NCBI RefSeq assembly: GCF_051859565.1 | Contig: NZ_JBHYFK010000002.1 | Coordinates: 310,001 to 374,000 of the forward strand | Source of the DNA: Glycocaulis sp051859565 | Lineage (GTDB): Bacteria > Pseudomonadota > Alphaproteobacteria > Caulobacterales > Maricaulaceae | Direction: 5' to 3' | DNA length: 64,000 nt | Shown: positions 50,235 through 58,958 of the stretch, piece by piece | Layout of the letters: every line of letters starts with the position of its first letter | Position numbering within the stretch: position 1 is the stretch's first letter | Program-made: the position numbers and the translations under genes | Notes under the pieces: model-generated | Told to the model about the DNA's origin: nothing | The model's input: the letters and a program-made list of their open reading frames with translations, nothing else | Databases searched by the model: none

Positions 50235-51190
50235 GCTGCGCTCTCCTGTCTGATCAGATTGTCCGCCGCTGCCAGTACCGGCGCAAGCTCCAGATCGGCC
50301 AGCAGGCCGGTCTCAGACGTTTTCAGCCGGTCGCGCGTGCGCTCATCGGCCTGATCGCCCGCGCGTACGGTGGCGGTTCTGCGGCCCCACGGACCATAGA
50401 TGCGTTCATCGGTCGGCCCGAACAGGCCAAGCGTCGGCGTGCCGGCGGCCGCCGCCATGTGCATCAGCCCGCTATCATTGCCAACAAACAGCGCCGCTTG
50501 TGACAGGCAGGCCCCGGTTTCAACCAGATCCAGCTGGCCGGTAAAATCGTGTGTGCGCTCAGGGTCCAGCTGCGAGGTGACGGCGCGCGCGGTGGCTTCA
50601 TCGCCCGGTCCACCGAAAATGGCGACATGCGCCCCCGCCAGCGCGCCATCGGGACCCGTGAGGGCCAGGGCCAGCCCGGCAAAGCGCTCCGGCGCCCATT
50701 CCTTGAAGCGCGCAGCGGCGGCAGGCGCGAGTGCCAGCACCGGCGCATCGGGCATCAGGGCGCGAGCACGCGCGCGCGCCAGATCATCCAGCCAGAGCAC
50801 GGGCGAGGGCGCGGGCGATATGCCCAGAAAGGCTGCCGCCTCCTCGACCCGGTGAACCGGCGTGCCGTCGCCCGGCCAGTTGCGCTTCACATGGCGCTTG
50901 CCCGCCAGCAGGAACCAGCTCGTCGCGCTCTCGCGCAGATCGATCACGATGTCCCAGCGATGCGTGACGGTGCTAAGCCACAGATCGAACCAGTGGCCGC
51001 CACCCTTTTTCTTGGTCATCACGATGACGCGCTCCAGCCCCGGCACGGCGCGGAACAGCGGCGCAGCCAGCGGTCCGCAGGCAATCGTCACGCGCGGATC
51101 AGGATGGGTGCGCAGCACATGGTCCAGCAGGCCGCTGGAGAGGATCGCGTCGCCAATGCGCGTCGCTGTGATGAAGAGAATTCGCGTCAT
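50231..51190 (-). CDS. Family 9 (heptosyltransferase-like) glycosyltransferase
   Basis: A GT-B enzyme of 319 residues from ATG 51190 (the upstream frame to 51316 is not conserved in style). FITATRIGDAILSSGLLDHV is the family N-terminus (ATRIGD), and FVGNDSGLMHMAAAAGTPTL with GLFGPTDERIYGPWG is the donor-site signature. These enzymes add heptose or related sugars to LPS core. Coupled to pyrC. The acceptor is unknown. Confidence 0.88.
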   Translation of the reverse strand: MTRILFITATRIGDAILSSGLLDHVLRTHPDPRVTIACGPLAAPLFRAVPGLERVIVMTKKKGGGHWFDLWLSTVTHRWDIVIDLRESATSWFLLAGKRHVKRNWPGDGTPVHRVEEAAAFLGISPAPSPVLWLDDLARARARALMPDAPVLALAPAAAARFKEWAPERFAGLALALTGPDGALAGAHVAIFGGPGDEATARAVTSQLDPERTHDFTGQLDLVETGACLSQAALFVGNDSGLMHMAAAAGTPTLGLFGPTDERIYGPWGRRTATVRAGDQADERTRDRLKTSETGLLADLELAPVLAAADNLIRQESAA

Positions 51191-51246
51191 GGCGCGTGGC
51201 TTAGCGCAGAGCGGGCCTGCCCGCCAGATCAAGCCGCCGCGGCGCT

Positions 51247-51987
51247 TCAGCGCTGCAGCAGATCGAGCGCGCTGCCATAGAGTTTCTGGATCGAGCCTGC
51301 GAGCGATACCGCCCATTTCACGATGAAGGCGGGCGGTATCTCGCCCATGGCGCGGATGGCGGGAATTTCCTGGCCGTATATGCGCCCCACGCTGGCGACG
51401 GCCACTTCGAAATGGGCGTAGAAGGCGTGGATGGCCCGCCGGTCATCATTGGCCAGCGTGTTCAGATTCTCGCGGTAGCGCTCATAGGTTTCCTTGCCGA
51501 AATAGCTCTGGAAATCATGATAATAGCTGCCGATCTGGCTGATATAGGCGGCAAAGCCGGTAACGAGCGTAACAAGTGCGTCCGCCGTGCGCTGCCTGTC
51601 ACCTGCCGCCCTTGCATCCTCCACCGCCTGCAGGGCCTTTTGCGCCCAGTCCATGAAGTCCAGCGAGTACTCCACCAGATTGCTGGTGAAGGAGAGCTTC
51701 TGTTCGAGATCAAACAGGATGTCGGGGCAGACCGCCTCCACCTTGCGCAGCAGGGTCGTGCTGGCGCGCACGCTCGCCCAGTCGCGGAATTTCTTCATGA
51801 TGGCGATGGCCGAGCCGAGACTGTCGGTACCGACGCCGGCCAGATAGTCGCCATGCTTGAGCTGGTGGGTGATGAGGTTTGGCTGGCCGGGATCGAAAGA
51901 CATCGACTGCCGGTAGGGCAGAGCCGTCAGCACGTCCTGAAAGCTGGCTCTGGCGCCGCGAAGGCGGTCCTTGCCCCGTCCAAACAT
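51247..51987 (-). CDS. Helical protein of unknown function
   Basis: A 246-residue protein, largely alpha-helical and without signal peptide or membrane segment, starting MFGRGKDRLRGARASFQDVL after a strong GGAGGGGG site. No family is recognised. Conserved-looking stretches are LITHQLKHGDYLAGVGTDSL, AIAIMKKFRDWASVRASTTL and YISQIGSYYHDFQSYFG. It lies between two housekeeping genes with the divergent ygfZ-type gene upstream. Confidence 0.6.
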   Translation of the reverse strand: MFGRGKDRLRGARASFQDVLTALPYRQSMSFDPGQPNLITHQLKHGDYLAGVGTDSLGSAIAIMKKFRDWASVRASTTLLRKVEAVCPDILFDLEQKLSFTSNLVEYSLDFMDWAQKALQAVEDARAAGDRQRTADALVTLVTGFAAYISQIGSYYHDFQSYFGKETYERYRENLNTLANDDRRAIHAFYAHFEVAVASVGRIYGQEIPAIRAMGEIPPAFIVKWAVSLAGSIQKLYGSALDLLQR

Positions 51988-52098
51988 CGCCCCCTCCTTC
52001 AATGCCGGTGGGTGATGATTGCCGATAAAGCGGCAAGGGGCAAATGACACGCCAGTGACGCCCTTGCAGCCAGGCGATGGATGGGCCACATCGAAGCC

Positions 52099-52926
52099 AT
52101 GTCAGACACCGGCTTCCTCACCCGTCTTTCCCACCGCGCCGTGATCCATATCACCGGAGCGGATGCGCGCGATTTCCTGCAGCGCGTCGTCACCAATGGT
52201 CCGCAAGGCGTCACGCCCGGCAAGGCGGTCGGATCGGCGCTTTTGACCCCGCAAGGCAAGGTGCTGGCCGATTTCATCTTCCTTGATGATGGCGAGGGCG
52301 GGCTGTTTGTCGATGTGCCGCGAAGCGAGGCCGACGCCCTCCTGAAACGCTTCACGCTCTACCGGCTGCGCGCCAAGGCCGAGCTTGGCTTGCGCGATGA
52401 TCTCGCCGTGGCGGCGGCGCGCGGTGACGGGACGGCGGCACTGGAAGCGGCCGCACTGGCCCTGGCGCCGGACCCGCGCGGGCCGGGGCTGGGCATGCGG
52501 GCGATTGTGCCTGCTACGGCGGAAATTGGCGAAGACACATCCGGCTATTTCGCGGCCAATGCGGCGGCGTGCGTGACCGAAATGCCGCTGGATTATGGCC
52601 CGGCGGAGGTGTTCTCCACCGATGTGAACCACGATCTTCTGCACATGATCGATTACAAGAAAGGCTGCTTTGTCGGACAGGAAGTGGCCAGCCGCATGCA
52701 CCGCAAGGGCGGGGTCAGGAAGCGGACAGCCTATCTGACCGGGCAGGGCGGCTTTGCGCAAGGCAGTCCCGTCATGGCGGGCGAGACGCCGCTGGGCGAG
52801 ATACTGTCTGGCGGGCAGCGCTTCGCGCTGGGCCTTGTCCGGATCGACCGGCTTGAAGCGGCAGACCAGCCGGTGACGGTGGATGGCCAGCCAGTAACGG
52901 TAAATCTGCCCTCGGCGCCGTCCTGA
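52099..52926 (+). CDS. ygfZ: YgfZ/GcvT-family folate-binding protein
   Basis: A 275-residue relative of the glycine-cleavage T-protein that assists Fe-S cluster enzymes and tRNA modification. The diagnostic KGCFVGQE is present, as DYKKGCFVGQEVASRMHRKG, and DARDFLQRVVTNGPQGVTPG marks the N-terminal folate domain. ATG 52099 is preferred; ATG 52081 is six codons upstream in frame. It is divergent from the helical unknown gene. Confidence 0.92.
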   Translation: MSDTGFLTRLSHRAVIHITGADARDFLQRVVTNGPQGVTPGKAVGSALLTPQGKVLADFIFLDDGEGGLFVDVPRSEADALLKRFTLYRLRAKAELGLRDDLAVAAARGDGTAALEAAALALAPDPRGPGLGMRAIVPATAEIGEDTSGYFAANAAACVTEMPLDYGPAEVFSTDVNHDLLHMIDYKKGCFVGQEVASRMHRKGGVRKRTAYLTGQGGFAQGSPVMAGETPLGEILSGGQRFALGLVRIDRLEAADQPVTVDGQPVTVNLPSAPS

Positions 52927-53016
52927 TTCCAGCAAGGGTGTTGCAAGAAAGCGCGCAGCAGGCGCATGCTCACTGCCGCAGTGCAGCAACTCCAGAAATG
53001 AAGGCCCGTCCCTACC

Positions 53017-54249
53017 GTGAGCAACACTCCATTCAGCGCCCTCCTTGTCGAAAATGTTCATGAAGATGCTGACAGCGCGCTGACCAGCTATGGTCCGATG
53101 GAGATAATCCGCGCCTCGGGATCGCCGGAGCCTGTGGCGCTGAAGGCTGCGCTCAAAGGACGGTCGGTGCTGGGCATCCGTTCACGCACCCATATTGATG
53201 CAGACATCCTCGATGCCGCGCCGGACCTGCAGGCGGTGGGGTGTTTCTGCATCGGTACCAACCAGGTTGATCTGGCCGAAGCTGCGCGCCGGGGCATTCC
53301 GGTGTTCAACGCGCCCTTTGCCAATACGCGCTCGGTGGCCGAGCTCACCCTTGCCTCGATCATCATGCTGATGCGCCGCGTGCCGGAAAAAATGTTCGCC
53401 ATCCATGAGGGCGGCTGGCTGAAAAGCGCCGATGGCTGCAACGAGGTGCGCAAGAAGAAGCTTGGCATTGTCGGCTACGGCAATATCGGCGCCCAGCTCT
53501 CCGTGCTCGCTTCGGCGCTGGGCATGCATGTCTATTATTACGATGTGGAGCCCAAGCTCGCTCACGGCAATGCGCGGCCCATGGAGAGCCTTGAGGCCCT
53601 GCTGGCCGAGTGTGATGTGGTCACGCTGCACGTGCCGTCCAGCCCGCAGACCCGCAATCTGATGAATGCGCAGCGCATCCGCGCCATGAAGCCGGGCAGC
53701 TTCCTGATCAATCAGGCGCGCGGCGATCTGGTCGACATTGATGCACTGGCGGCGGCACTGGACAGCGGACATCTGGCCGGTGCGGCGGTGGACGTGTTCC
53801 CGGTGGAGCCGAGCGCCAAGGGCGACACGTTTGAATCGCCCCTGCAGCACTTCAAGAATGTCATCCTGACCCCGCATATTGGCGGTTCGACGCTGGAGGC
53901 GCAGGCCGCCATCGGTCAGGACAGCGCGATCAAGCTGGCCAAATATCTCTATCTGGGCTCGACGGGGCATGCGGTGAATTTCCCGCAAGTGGAGCCGGGG
54001 CCGATCAAGCCGGGCCGGACCCGCGTGGCCGTGCCCCATATCAACGCGCCGGGCTTCCTGCGCCGTCTCAATGATGCAGCCGAAAAGGCGGGCGCGAACG
54101 TGGCCGCCCAGTTCCTGCAGACCGATGCCGAGATCGGCTATGCGCTGGCCGATCTGGAAGGTGATCTGCCGGCAGACTTCCTTGACCGGATCAACGCACT
54201 GGAGGGGACGATCCGCGCGCGCCTGCTGCCCGGCCCGGCTATAGGCTAG
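53017..54249 (+). CDS. serA: D-3-phosphoglycerate dehydrogenase SerA
   Basis: First step of serine synthesis. The 410-residue length matches the E. coli type: substrate-binding domain (RSRTHIDADILDAAPDLQAV), NAD-binding domain (LGIVGYGNIGAQLSVLASAL), catalytic His in LTPHIGGSTLEAQAAIG and a C-terminal ACT domain (about 335-410, INAPGFLRRLNDAAEKAGAN) for serine feedback. It starts at GTG 53017; the stop overlaps the next gene as TAGTG. Confidence 0.95.
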   Translation: MSNTPFSALLVENVHEDADSALTSYGPMEIIRASGSPEPVALKAALKGRSVLGIRSRTHIDADILDAAPDLQAVGCFCIGTNQVDLAEAARRGIPVFNAPFANTRSVAELTLASIIMLMRRVPEKMFAIHEGGWLKSADGCNEVRKKKLGIVGYGNIGAQLSVLASALGMHVYYYDVEPKLAHGNARPMESLEALLAECDVVTLHVPSSPQTRNLMNAQRIRAMKPGSFLINQARGDLVDIDALAAALDSGHLAGAAVDVFPVEPSAKGDTFESPLQHFKNVILTPHIGGSTLEAQAAIGQDSAIKLAKYLYLGSTGHAVNFPQVEPGPIKPGRTRVAVPHINAPGFLRRLNDAAEKAGANVAAQFLQTDAEIGYALADLEGDLPADFLDRINALEGTIRARLLPGPAIG

Positions 54250-55274
54250 TGGCGGTGGCGGCGAGCGGGATGGTTGCGGACGTCACGATCCTGATCGTTG
54301 CCTATGAGAGCGCGCAGCACTGGGCGCAGCTCAAAGCCGCCCTCGCTGCGCAGTCCCTTCGCCCGGCGCGCATACTGGTGCTGGAAAACGGCTCGCAGAC
54401 CGGCAAGCTGATGCCGGCTGACATGCCGGATGGGATCGAGCTCGCCGTCTCCGACACCAATCTGGGCTTTGCCGGCGGCAATAACCGGCTGGCGGCGATG
54501 GCTGATACGCGCTGGCTGGTCCTTTTAAACCCCGATGCCTTTCCTAAGCCAGACTGGCTGGAACAGCTGATGGCGGCGGCGGAGCGCTATCCCTACGTGA
54601 GCCTCTTTGGCTCCACCCAGCGCGCTTACGGACATGCGGGCGTGCTCGATGGGGCTGGCGATGTCTGGCACATCACCGGTATTCCTTATCGCGGGGCGTA
54701 TGGACGCGAGATGGCCTCCCCGCCCGATGGCGAAATATTCGCGCCCTGCGCTGCCGCCATGATGATCCGCCGCGATGTGTTCGGGGATTTGAACGGCTTT
54801 GATGAAGACTATTTCTGCTATGTGGAGGATGTGGACCTCGGCGCGCGCGCGCGTCTGGCCGGTCACACCGCCATCCATGTGCAGAACGCGGTGGTCGATC
54901 ATGTCGGCTACGGATCCAGCGGGCGGCGCTCGGTGTTTGCCACGTATCACGGCACGCGCAACCGGCTGTGGACCTGGATGAAGATCATGCCGTTTCCGCT
55001 GCTGGTGCTCACCGCGCCACTGCACGGCGCGATGACGCTGGCGCTATGGGCGTCGGCGGCGCGCTTCGGGCATTTCGCCCTGTTTGGCCGCGCGCTCAAA
55101 GATGCATTCAAGGGCCTGCCCGGCCTGTGGGAGAAGCGCCGGGCGGTGCAGTCTGCCCGCAAGGTTGCAGCAGCCGATTTCGCCCGCATGCTGGCCTATA
55201 GCCCGCTGGATCTGTTGACCCGGCGGCCTCTGGTCAGGCCGGTTGACGCCCGCGCACCACAAACGCGCCGTTGA
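54249..55274 (+). CDS. Family 2 glycosyltransferase
   Basis: A 341-residue GT-A enzyme: TILIVAYESAQHWAQLKAAL, the nucleotide-binding NLGFAGGNNRL, DXD-like LLNPDAFPKPDWLEQ and the catalytic GFDEDYFCYVEDVDLGARAR, followed by one or two hydrophobic helices near the C-terminus (about 245-285). It resembles rhamnosyl-/galactofuranosyl-type transferases of polysaccharide synthesis. GTG start overlaps serA. The 3' end overlaps the convergent cysQ by 41 bases. Confidence 0.9.
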   Translation: MAVAASGMVADVTILIVAYESAQHWAQLKAALAAQSLRPARILVLENGSQTGKLMPADMPDGIELAVSDTNLGFAGGNNRLAAMADTRWLVLLNPDAFPKPDWLEQLMAAAERYPYVSLFGSTQRAYGHAGVLDGAGDVWHITGIPYRGAYGREMASPPDGEIFAPCAAAMMIRRDVFGDLNGFDEDYFCYVEDVDLGARARLAGHTAIHVQNAVVDHVGYGSSGRRSVFATYHGTRNRLWTWMKIMPFPLLVLTAPLHGAMTLALWASAARFGHFALFGRALKDAFKGLPGLWEKRRAVQSARKVAAADFARMLAYSPLDLLTRRPLVRPVDARAPQTRR

Positions 55275-56028
55275 GATAGCCGGTCTCTGTCTTGCCGTAG
55301 AGGAAGGGCGATCCGTCCGGGCAGGTGACATCGCCGCCCGCTGCCAGCACCACCGCATGACCAGCCGCCGTATCCCATTCCATGGTCGGGCCAAAGCGCG
55401 GATAGAGATCTGCGCTGCCATCTGCGACCAGGCAGAATTTCAGCGATGACCCGGCGCTGACGGTCTCGCTCACCCCTTCGGCGGCGGCAAAGGCGCGGGT
55501 CTGGTCATCGGCGTGCGAACGGCTCATCACCGCGATACGGCCCGTCTGCGGCATGGCGCGCGCCTGCATCGGCGACAGCGCGCCTGCGTCGAGTTTTGCG
55601 CCCGGCGGAAAAGTGCCGCTAAGCCCGGATTTTCCGCCAATGAAGATGCGCTTCAGGGCCGGGGCGTAGACGCAGCCCGCTATCGGCACCCGCCCGGAGA
55701 TGAGGGCAATATTGATGGTGAACTCGCCATTGCGGTTGATGAATTCCTTGGTGCCATCGACCGGATCGACCAGCAGGAAATCGCCATTAATATCGGGCCG
55801 CACGCCGGCGGAGAAGCTTTCCTCGGCCAGTACCGGCACGCCGGGCGCTATGTGTCTGAGCGCTTCGAGAATGACAGCCTCGGCGCGGGTGTCGGCGGCT
55901 GTAACGGGCGAGCGATCATCCTTGGACTGAACGACAAAGCCGCTGTCATAGACATCCATCACCTCGATGGCGGCTTTCAGACAGATGTCTGCAAAGGCGT
56001 GCGCGAGCCTGTCATTTTCCCGTTCCAC
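55234..56028 (-). CDS. cysQ: 3'(2'),5'-bisphosphate nucleotidase CysQ
   Basis: CysQ removes the 3'-phosphate of adenosine 3',5'-bisphosphate, a by-product of sulfate assimilation. The 264 residues show the lithium-sensitive phosphatase motifs LAEESF, LLVDPVDGTKEFINRNGEFT and the late GPTMEWDTAAGHAVVLAAGG. KEF after DGT is typical of CysQ rather than of inositol monophosphatase. The 3' end overlaps the glycosyltransferase gene convergently. Confidence 0.9.
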   Translation of the reverse strand: MERENDRLAHAFADICLKAAIEVMDVYDSGFVVQSKDDRSPVTAADTRAEAVILEALRHIAPGVPVLAEESFSAGVRPDINGDFLLVDPVDGTKEFINRNGEFTINIALISGRVPIAGCVYAPALKRIFIGGKSGLSGTFPPGAKLDAGALSPMQARAMPQTGRIAVMSRSHADDQTRAFAAAEGVSETVSAGSSLKFCLVADGSADLYPRFGPTMEWDTAAGHAVVLAAGGDVTCPDGSPFLYGKTETGYLNGAFVVRGRQPA

Positions 56029-56173
56029 GCCTCAACCCCTTCAATAACCGGCCTTATCCGCGCCGCCGCCTGTCTAGTGGATGGGGACGGGCTTGAAAAC
56101 CCGGTGTATAGAAGCGCGCGCACACCTCATCTGACACTTGAACTTTTGTACGCAAGAGCGGATTTTAACGCCC

Positions 56174-56521
56174 ATGACCGCAACCCCGCCCGCCGATACT
56201 CCTGATAGCGACCCTCTGAGCGAGGCCGAGGCCCGGCTGCTGGCCGCCATCGGCGCGGTCGAAACCCGGCTTGGTCAGCTGTCCAGCCGCATGGGCGAGG
56301 CCGAGGGCGATGCACGCGCCGCCCGTCATGCCGATGAGGACCGTTCCCGGCTGGCCGAACAGCTTGATGCTGCCCGCGCCAGCGAAGCGGAACTGGCCGA
56401 GGCTGCCAGCGAAGCCAGCGCGGCGCTGGCAGAGGCGATGAGCGAGCTGAAAGCAGCCATTGCCGGGGCCGGGCTTGCCGATAGCGGACCGGATGATCTG
56501 TTCGCCGGGGGCGGCCGCTAA
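56174..56521 (+). CDS. DUF4164-like coiled-coil protein
   Basis: A 115-residue, Ala/Glu-rich helical protein (LSEAEARLLAAIGAVETRLG and a long helix up to about residue 100). The family, usually directly before zapA in alphaproteobacteria, has no defined function; the coiled-coil and placement suggest a cell-division role. ATG 56174 is preferred to the open frame from 56138. Its stop overlaps the zapA start by one base (TAATG). Confidence 0.78.
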   Translation: MTATPPADTPDSDPLSEAEARLLAAIGAVETRLGQLSSRMGEAEGDARAARHADEDRSRLAEQLDAARASEAELAEAASEASAALAEAMSELKAAIAGAGLADSGPDDLFAGGGR

Positions 56522-56883
56522 TGTCGAAGGTCACGATTTCCCTGAACGGCCGCCCGTTCACGATAGGGTGTGAGGATGGCCAGCAGGCCTATCTGAAAGA
56601 GCTCGCCGGGCATCTGGATACACATGTGCGCGATCTCGCCGAGAAGGTTGGCCAGATCGGCGAACTGCGGCTTTTGCTGATGGCATCACTGATCGTCGCT
56701 GACGAGATGCGCGAGGCACAAGGCAAGGCCGAGGCGCTGGAAGCCCAACTGCTGGACGCCAAGGGCACCATCTCGCAGGGCGAGGCGCGGCGCCGCGCCG
56801 ACCGGGCCCGCGCAGCCGAAGCGATCGTGAAGGCCGCCGAGCGTCTCGAAGCGCTCGCCGGAGCAGATGGCAGTGAGGCTTGA
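56521..56883 (+). CDS. zapA: Cell-division protein ZapA
   Basis: ZapA bundles FtsZ filaments at the division site. The 120-residue protein has the family N-terminus VTISLNGRPFTIGCEDGQQA and YLKELAGHLDTHVRDLAEKV followed by a long C-terminal coiled coil (about 55-115). Its neighbours (DUF4164 before, 6S RNA and fau after) give the classic alphaproteobacterial order. Confidence 0.93.
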   Translation: MSKVTISLNGRPFTIGCEDGQQAYLKELAGHLDTHVRDLAEKVGQIGELRLLLMASLIVADEMREAQGKAEALEAQLLDAKGTISQGEARRRADRARAAEAIVKAAERLEALAGADGSEA

Positions 56884-56914
56884 GCAAAGCCCCGCAAAGG
56901 CCCATGTTCATCGT

Positions 56915-57083
56915 TGTGGCGGTGACTGGAGTTCTCGTCAGGCTCTCACATCCCGGCGACCTTACATCTCTGAACGGGAGCTGCCTCTGATGCTGGCCGT
57001 GGCCTACATCACGCGGCGCCCACCTGGTAGTCCGGGTCATCAGGGTTGTTACATAGCCAACGGCCCGTCTGGTGCCGCCACAC
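56915..57083 (+). ncRNA. ssrS: 6S RNA (SsrS)
   Basis: The zapA-fau gap is where alphaproteobacteria encode 6S RNA, the regulator that traps the sigma-70 RNA polymerase holoenzyme. The ends pair: TGTGGCGG (56915-56922) with CCGCCACA (57075-57082), bounding about 168 nt, the family length. A large internal region with few pairs is consistent with the open-promoter-like bubble, and no coding frame crosses the region well. Called from position, length and end pairing; a covariance-model search was not possible. Confidence 0.78.
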
Positions 57084-57105
57084 TTCTCTCTTCGGGCAGG
57101 GCCAC

Positions 57106-57678
57106 ATGCTGAGCGGCTGGCAGAAGAACCGCCTTCGCCGCAAGGCGCTGGCCCGCCGCAAGGTGCTGGCCGGGGCGCAGGGCGATGCCGGTCACGCTCT
57201 TGCCAGCCATTTTCCCGACGCCGCATGGCCAGCCGTAAACGCGGTGGTCGCCGGATACTGGCCGGTGCGCGGCGAGATCGATCCGCGCCCGTTGATGGAG
57301 ACTTTCCTCCTCGAACAGGCCCAGCTCGCCCTGCCGGTGGTGGCGGCCAAGGACGCGCCCTTGCAGTTCCGCGCCTGGCACCCGGACGATGTGCTGGAGT
57401 CCGGCGCGTTTGGCATTGACGTGCCGGGGGCGAAGCGGCCCGTCTTGACGCCCACCCTTTTGCTGGTGCCGCTGGTGGCGTTCGACACGCGCTGCCACCG
57501 GATTGGTTATGGCGCGGGCTTTTATGACCGCACGCTAAGCGCGCTGCGCACCTCCGGTCCTGTGTTGGCTGTCGGGCTTGCCTATGAGGGCCAGCGCGTT
57601 GGCAAGGTGCCGGCAGGGCGCCATGATGTGGCACTGGACTATGTGGTGACCGAGGCAGGCTGCTACCGGGCGGTCTGA
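57106..57678 (+). CDS. fau: 5-formyltetrahydrofolate cyclo-ligase
   Basis: Converts 5-formyl-THF to methenyl-THF. A 190-residue product from ATG 57106 (the frame extends into the 6S RNA, to 57046): basic N-terminus LRRKALARRKV, VAGYWPVRGEIDPRPLMETF and the nucleotide/substrate loop RIGYGAGFYDRTL. The 6S RNA transcript probably reads into this gene, as described for other bacteria (ygfA). Its stop touches the next open frame. Confidence 0.93.
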   Translation: MLSGWQKNRLRRKALARRKVLAGAQGDAGHALASHFPDAAWPAVNAVVAGYWPVRGEIDPRPLMETFLLEQAQLALPVVAAKDAPLQFRAWHPDDVLESGAFGIDVPGAKRPVLTPTLLLVPLVAFDTRCHRIGYGAGFYDRTLSALRTSGPVLAVGLAYEGQRVGKVPAGRHDVALDYVVTEAGCYRAV

Positions 57679-57776
57679 TGCCGCCGATCTCACCGGCAGG
57701 CATTGGCGAAAGGGGGCGGAGCCGCTACATCCCGCACCAGATTTGCAAACGGCCCAGATACGAGACCTCTTCCCCC

Positions 57777-58541
57777 ATGGCAGCTTTCAGCGAACAGCGC
57801 GTCCTTTCCGTGCGCCACTGGACCGGCAGTCTTTTCTCCTTCCGGGTGGAGCGTCCGGCGAGCTTCCGCTTCCGCTCCGGCGAGTTCGTGATGCTGGGCC
57901 TGAAAGTCGACGGCAAGCCGCTCTTGCGCGCCTATTCGATTGCCAGCCCGGCCTGGGATGATGGGCTCGATTTCTTCTCGATCAAGGTCGCCGATGGCCC
58001 GCTCACCTCGCGCCTTCAAGGCATCAAGGAGGGTGACGACATCCTGCTGGGCACCAAATCGGTCGGCACGCTGGTCCATGATGCACTGCTGCCGGGCAAG
58101 CGGCTTTACCTGCTTTCCACCGGCACCGGGATCGCGCCCTTTGCCAGCATTATCCGCGATCCTGAGACCTATGAGCGCTTTGAACAGGTGATCCTTACCC
58201 ATACCTGCCGGGAGGCGGCTGAGCTTGCCTATGGCGAGGAGCTGGTGACGGGTCTCAAGGACGATCCGCTGGTGGGCGAGCATGCGCACAAGCTGATCCA
58301 CTACACCTCGCTGACGCGCGAGGATCATCCGCGCACGGGCCGCATTACAGCGCTGATGGATACAGGTCAGCTCTGGGATGAGACGGGCGGGCCGCTCGAT
58401 CCGGCCACTGACCGTGTGATGATCTGCGGGTCCATCAATATGATCAATGACTGCAAGGCGCGCGTTGAAGCGGCCGGGCTGGAGGAAGGCTCCAATGCCC
58501 GCCCCGGCGCCTTTGTCGTCGAGAAGGCGTTTGTAGGATAG
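57777..58541 (+). CDS. fpr: Ferredoxin/flavodoxin-NADP reductase Fpr
   Basis: A 254-residue FAD enzyme moving electrons between NADPH and ferredoxin or flavodoxin. FAD motif RAYSIAS, NADP motif STGTGIAPFASIIRDPETYE, and the C-terminal FVVEKAFVG of bacterial subclass I enzymes. The frame opens 99 bases earlier (57678, at the fau stop), but the conserved part begins at ATG 57777. In many relatives fau is followed by the YmdB-type phosphoesterase, so fpr and the next three genes appear inserted here. Confidence 0.93.
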   Translation: MAAFSEQRVLSVRHWTGSLFSFRVERPASFRFRSGEFVMLGLKVDGKPLLRAYSIASPAWDDGLDFFSIKVADGPLTSRLQGIKEGDDILLGTKSVGTLVHDALLPGKRLYLLSTGTGIAPFASIIRDPETYERFEQVILTHTCREAAELAYGEELVTGLKDDPLVGEHAHKLIHYTSLTREDHPRTGRITALMDTGQLWDETGGPLDPATDRVMICGSINMINDCKARVEAAGLEEGSNARPGAFVVEKAFVG

Positions 58542-58712
58542 TCAAACCAATCGCTGCATCCTGGGGCAGAGGCTCCAAGCCGCAAAAAATACAACCTGTC
58601 GATGCATTAAGCTTGACCGCCACCGAGAGGATGATAACCTGAAATTGTGTTGCGCTTACGCAGCACCATAAGTCGAAATGCTTGTGCGCTAATTGAGAGA
58701 AGGGGAAGGAAG

Positions 58713-58958
58713 ATGAGTGTTCTAACGAATATCGGAGCCGGTGCGTTGGCCATCACGACCGCTTCCGCTGCTATTGTGGCTGGAATGAGCGTTGGTGACA
58801 TCGCCCTCGCCGAACTCGGCCTGCAACAGCCAGACCTTCAACTTAACGATTTGTTGGCGGATCTGGGGTTCGACAAATCGGTCGCGTGGTGGTTCTTCAT
58901 CAACCCTGATGAAGATTCTCCTGTCAGAATCCTGTTCCTGTATTATCGGGAATTTTGA
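58713..58958 (+). CDS. Small ORF with strong ribosome site, possibly the 5' part of the next gene
   Basis: An 81-codon frame after GAAGGGGAAGGAAG, the best ribosome site in this locus. The N-terminal half is hydrophobic (NIGAGALAITTASAAIVAGM), the rest acidic/aromatic (LLADLGFDKSVAWWFFINPD). It ends TTT-TGA-TAA, where a +1 step on the TTTT run (58953-58956) would join exactly the frame of the next ORF. It may be a true small protein or the first part of a frameshifted gene. No homologue is recognised. Confidence 0.55.
   Translation: MSVLTNIGAGALAITTASAAIVAGMSVGDIALAELGLQQPDLQLNDLLADLGFDKSVAWWFFINPDEDSPVRILFLYYREF

Noticed and set aside
49086..50354. Plus-strand 422-codon frame opposite pyrC
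   Set aside because: Covers a conserved enzyme antisense and shows no recognisable motif.
52927..53016. Possible riboswitch or leader RNA before serA
   Set aside because: The gap is only 90 bases; apart from a short inverted GCTGCA/TGCAGC-like pair no known motif or terminator was seen.
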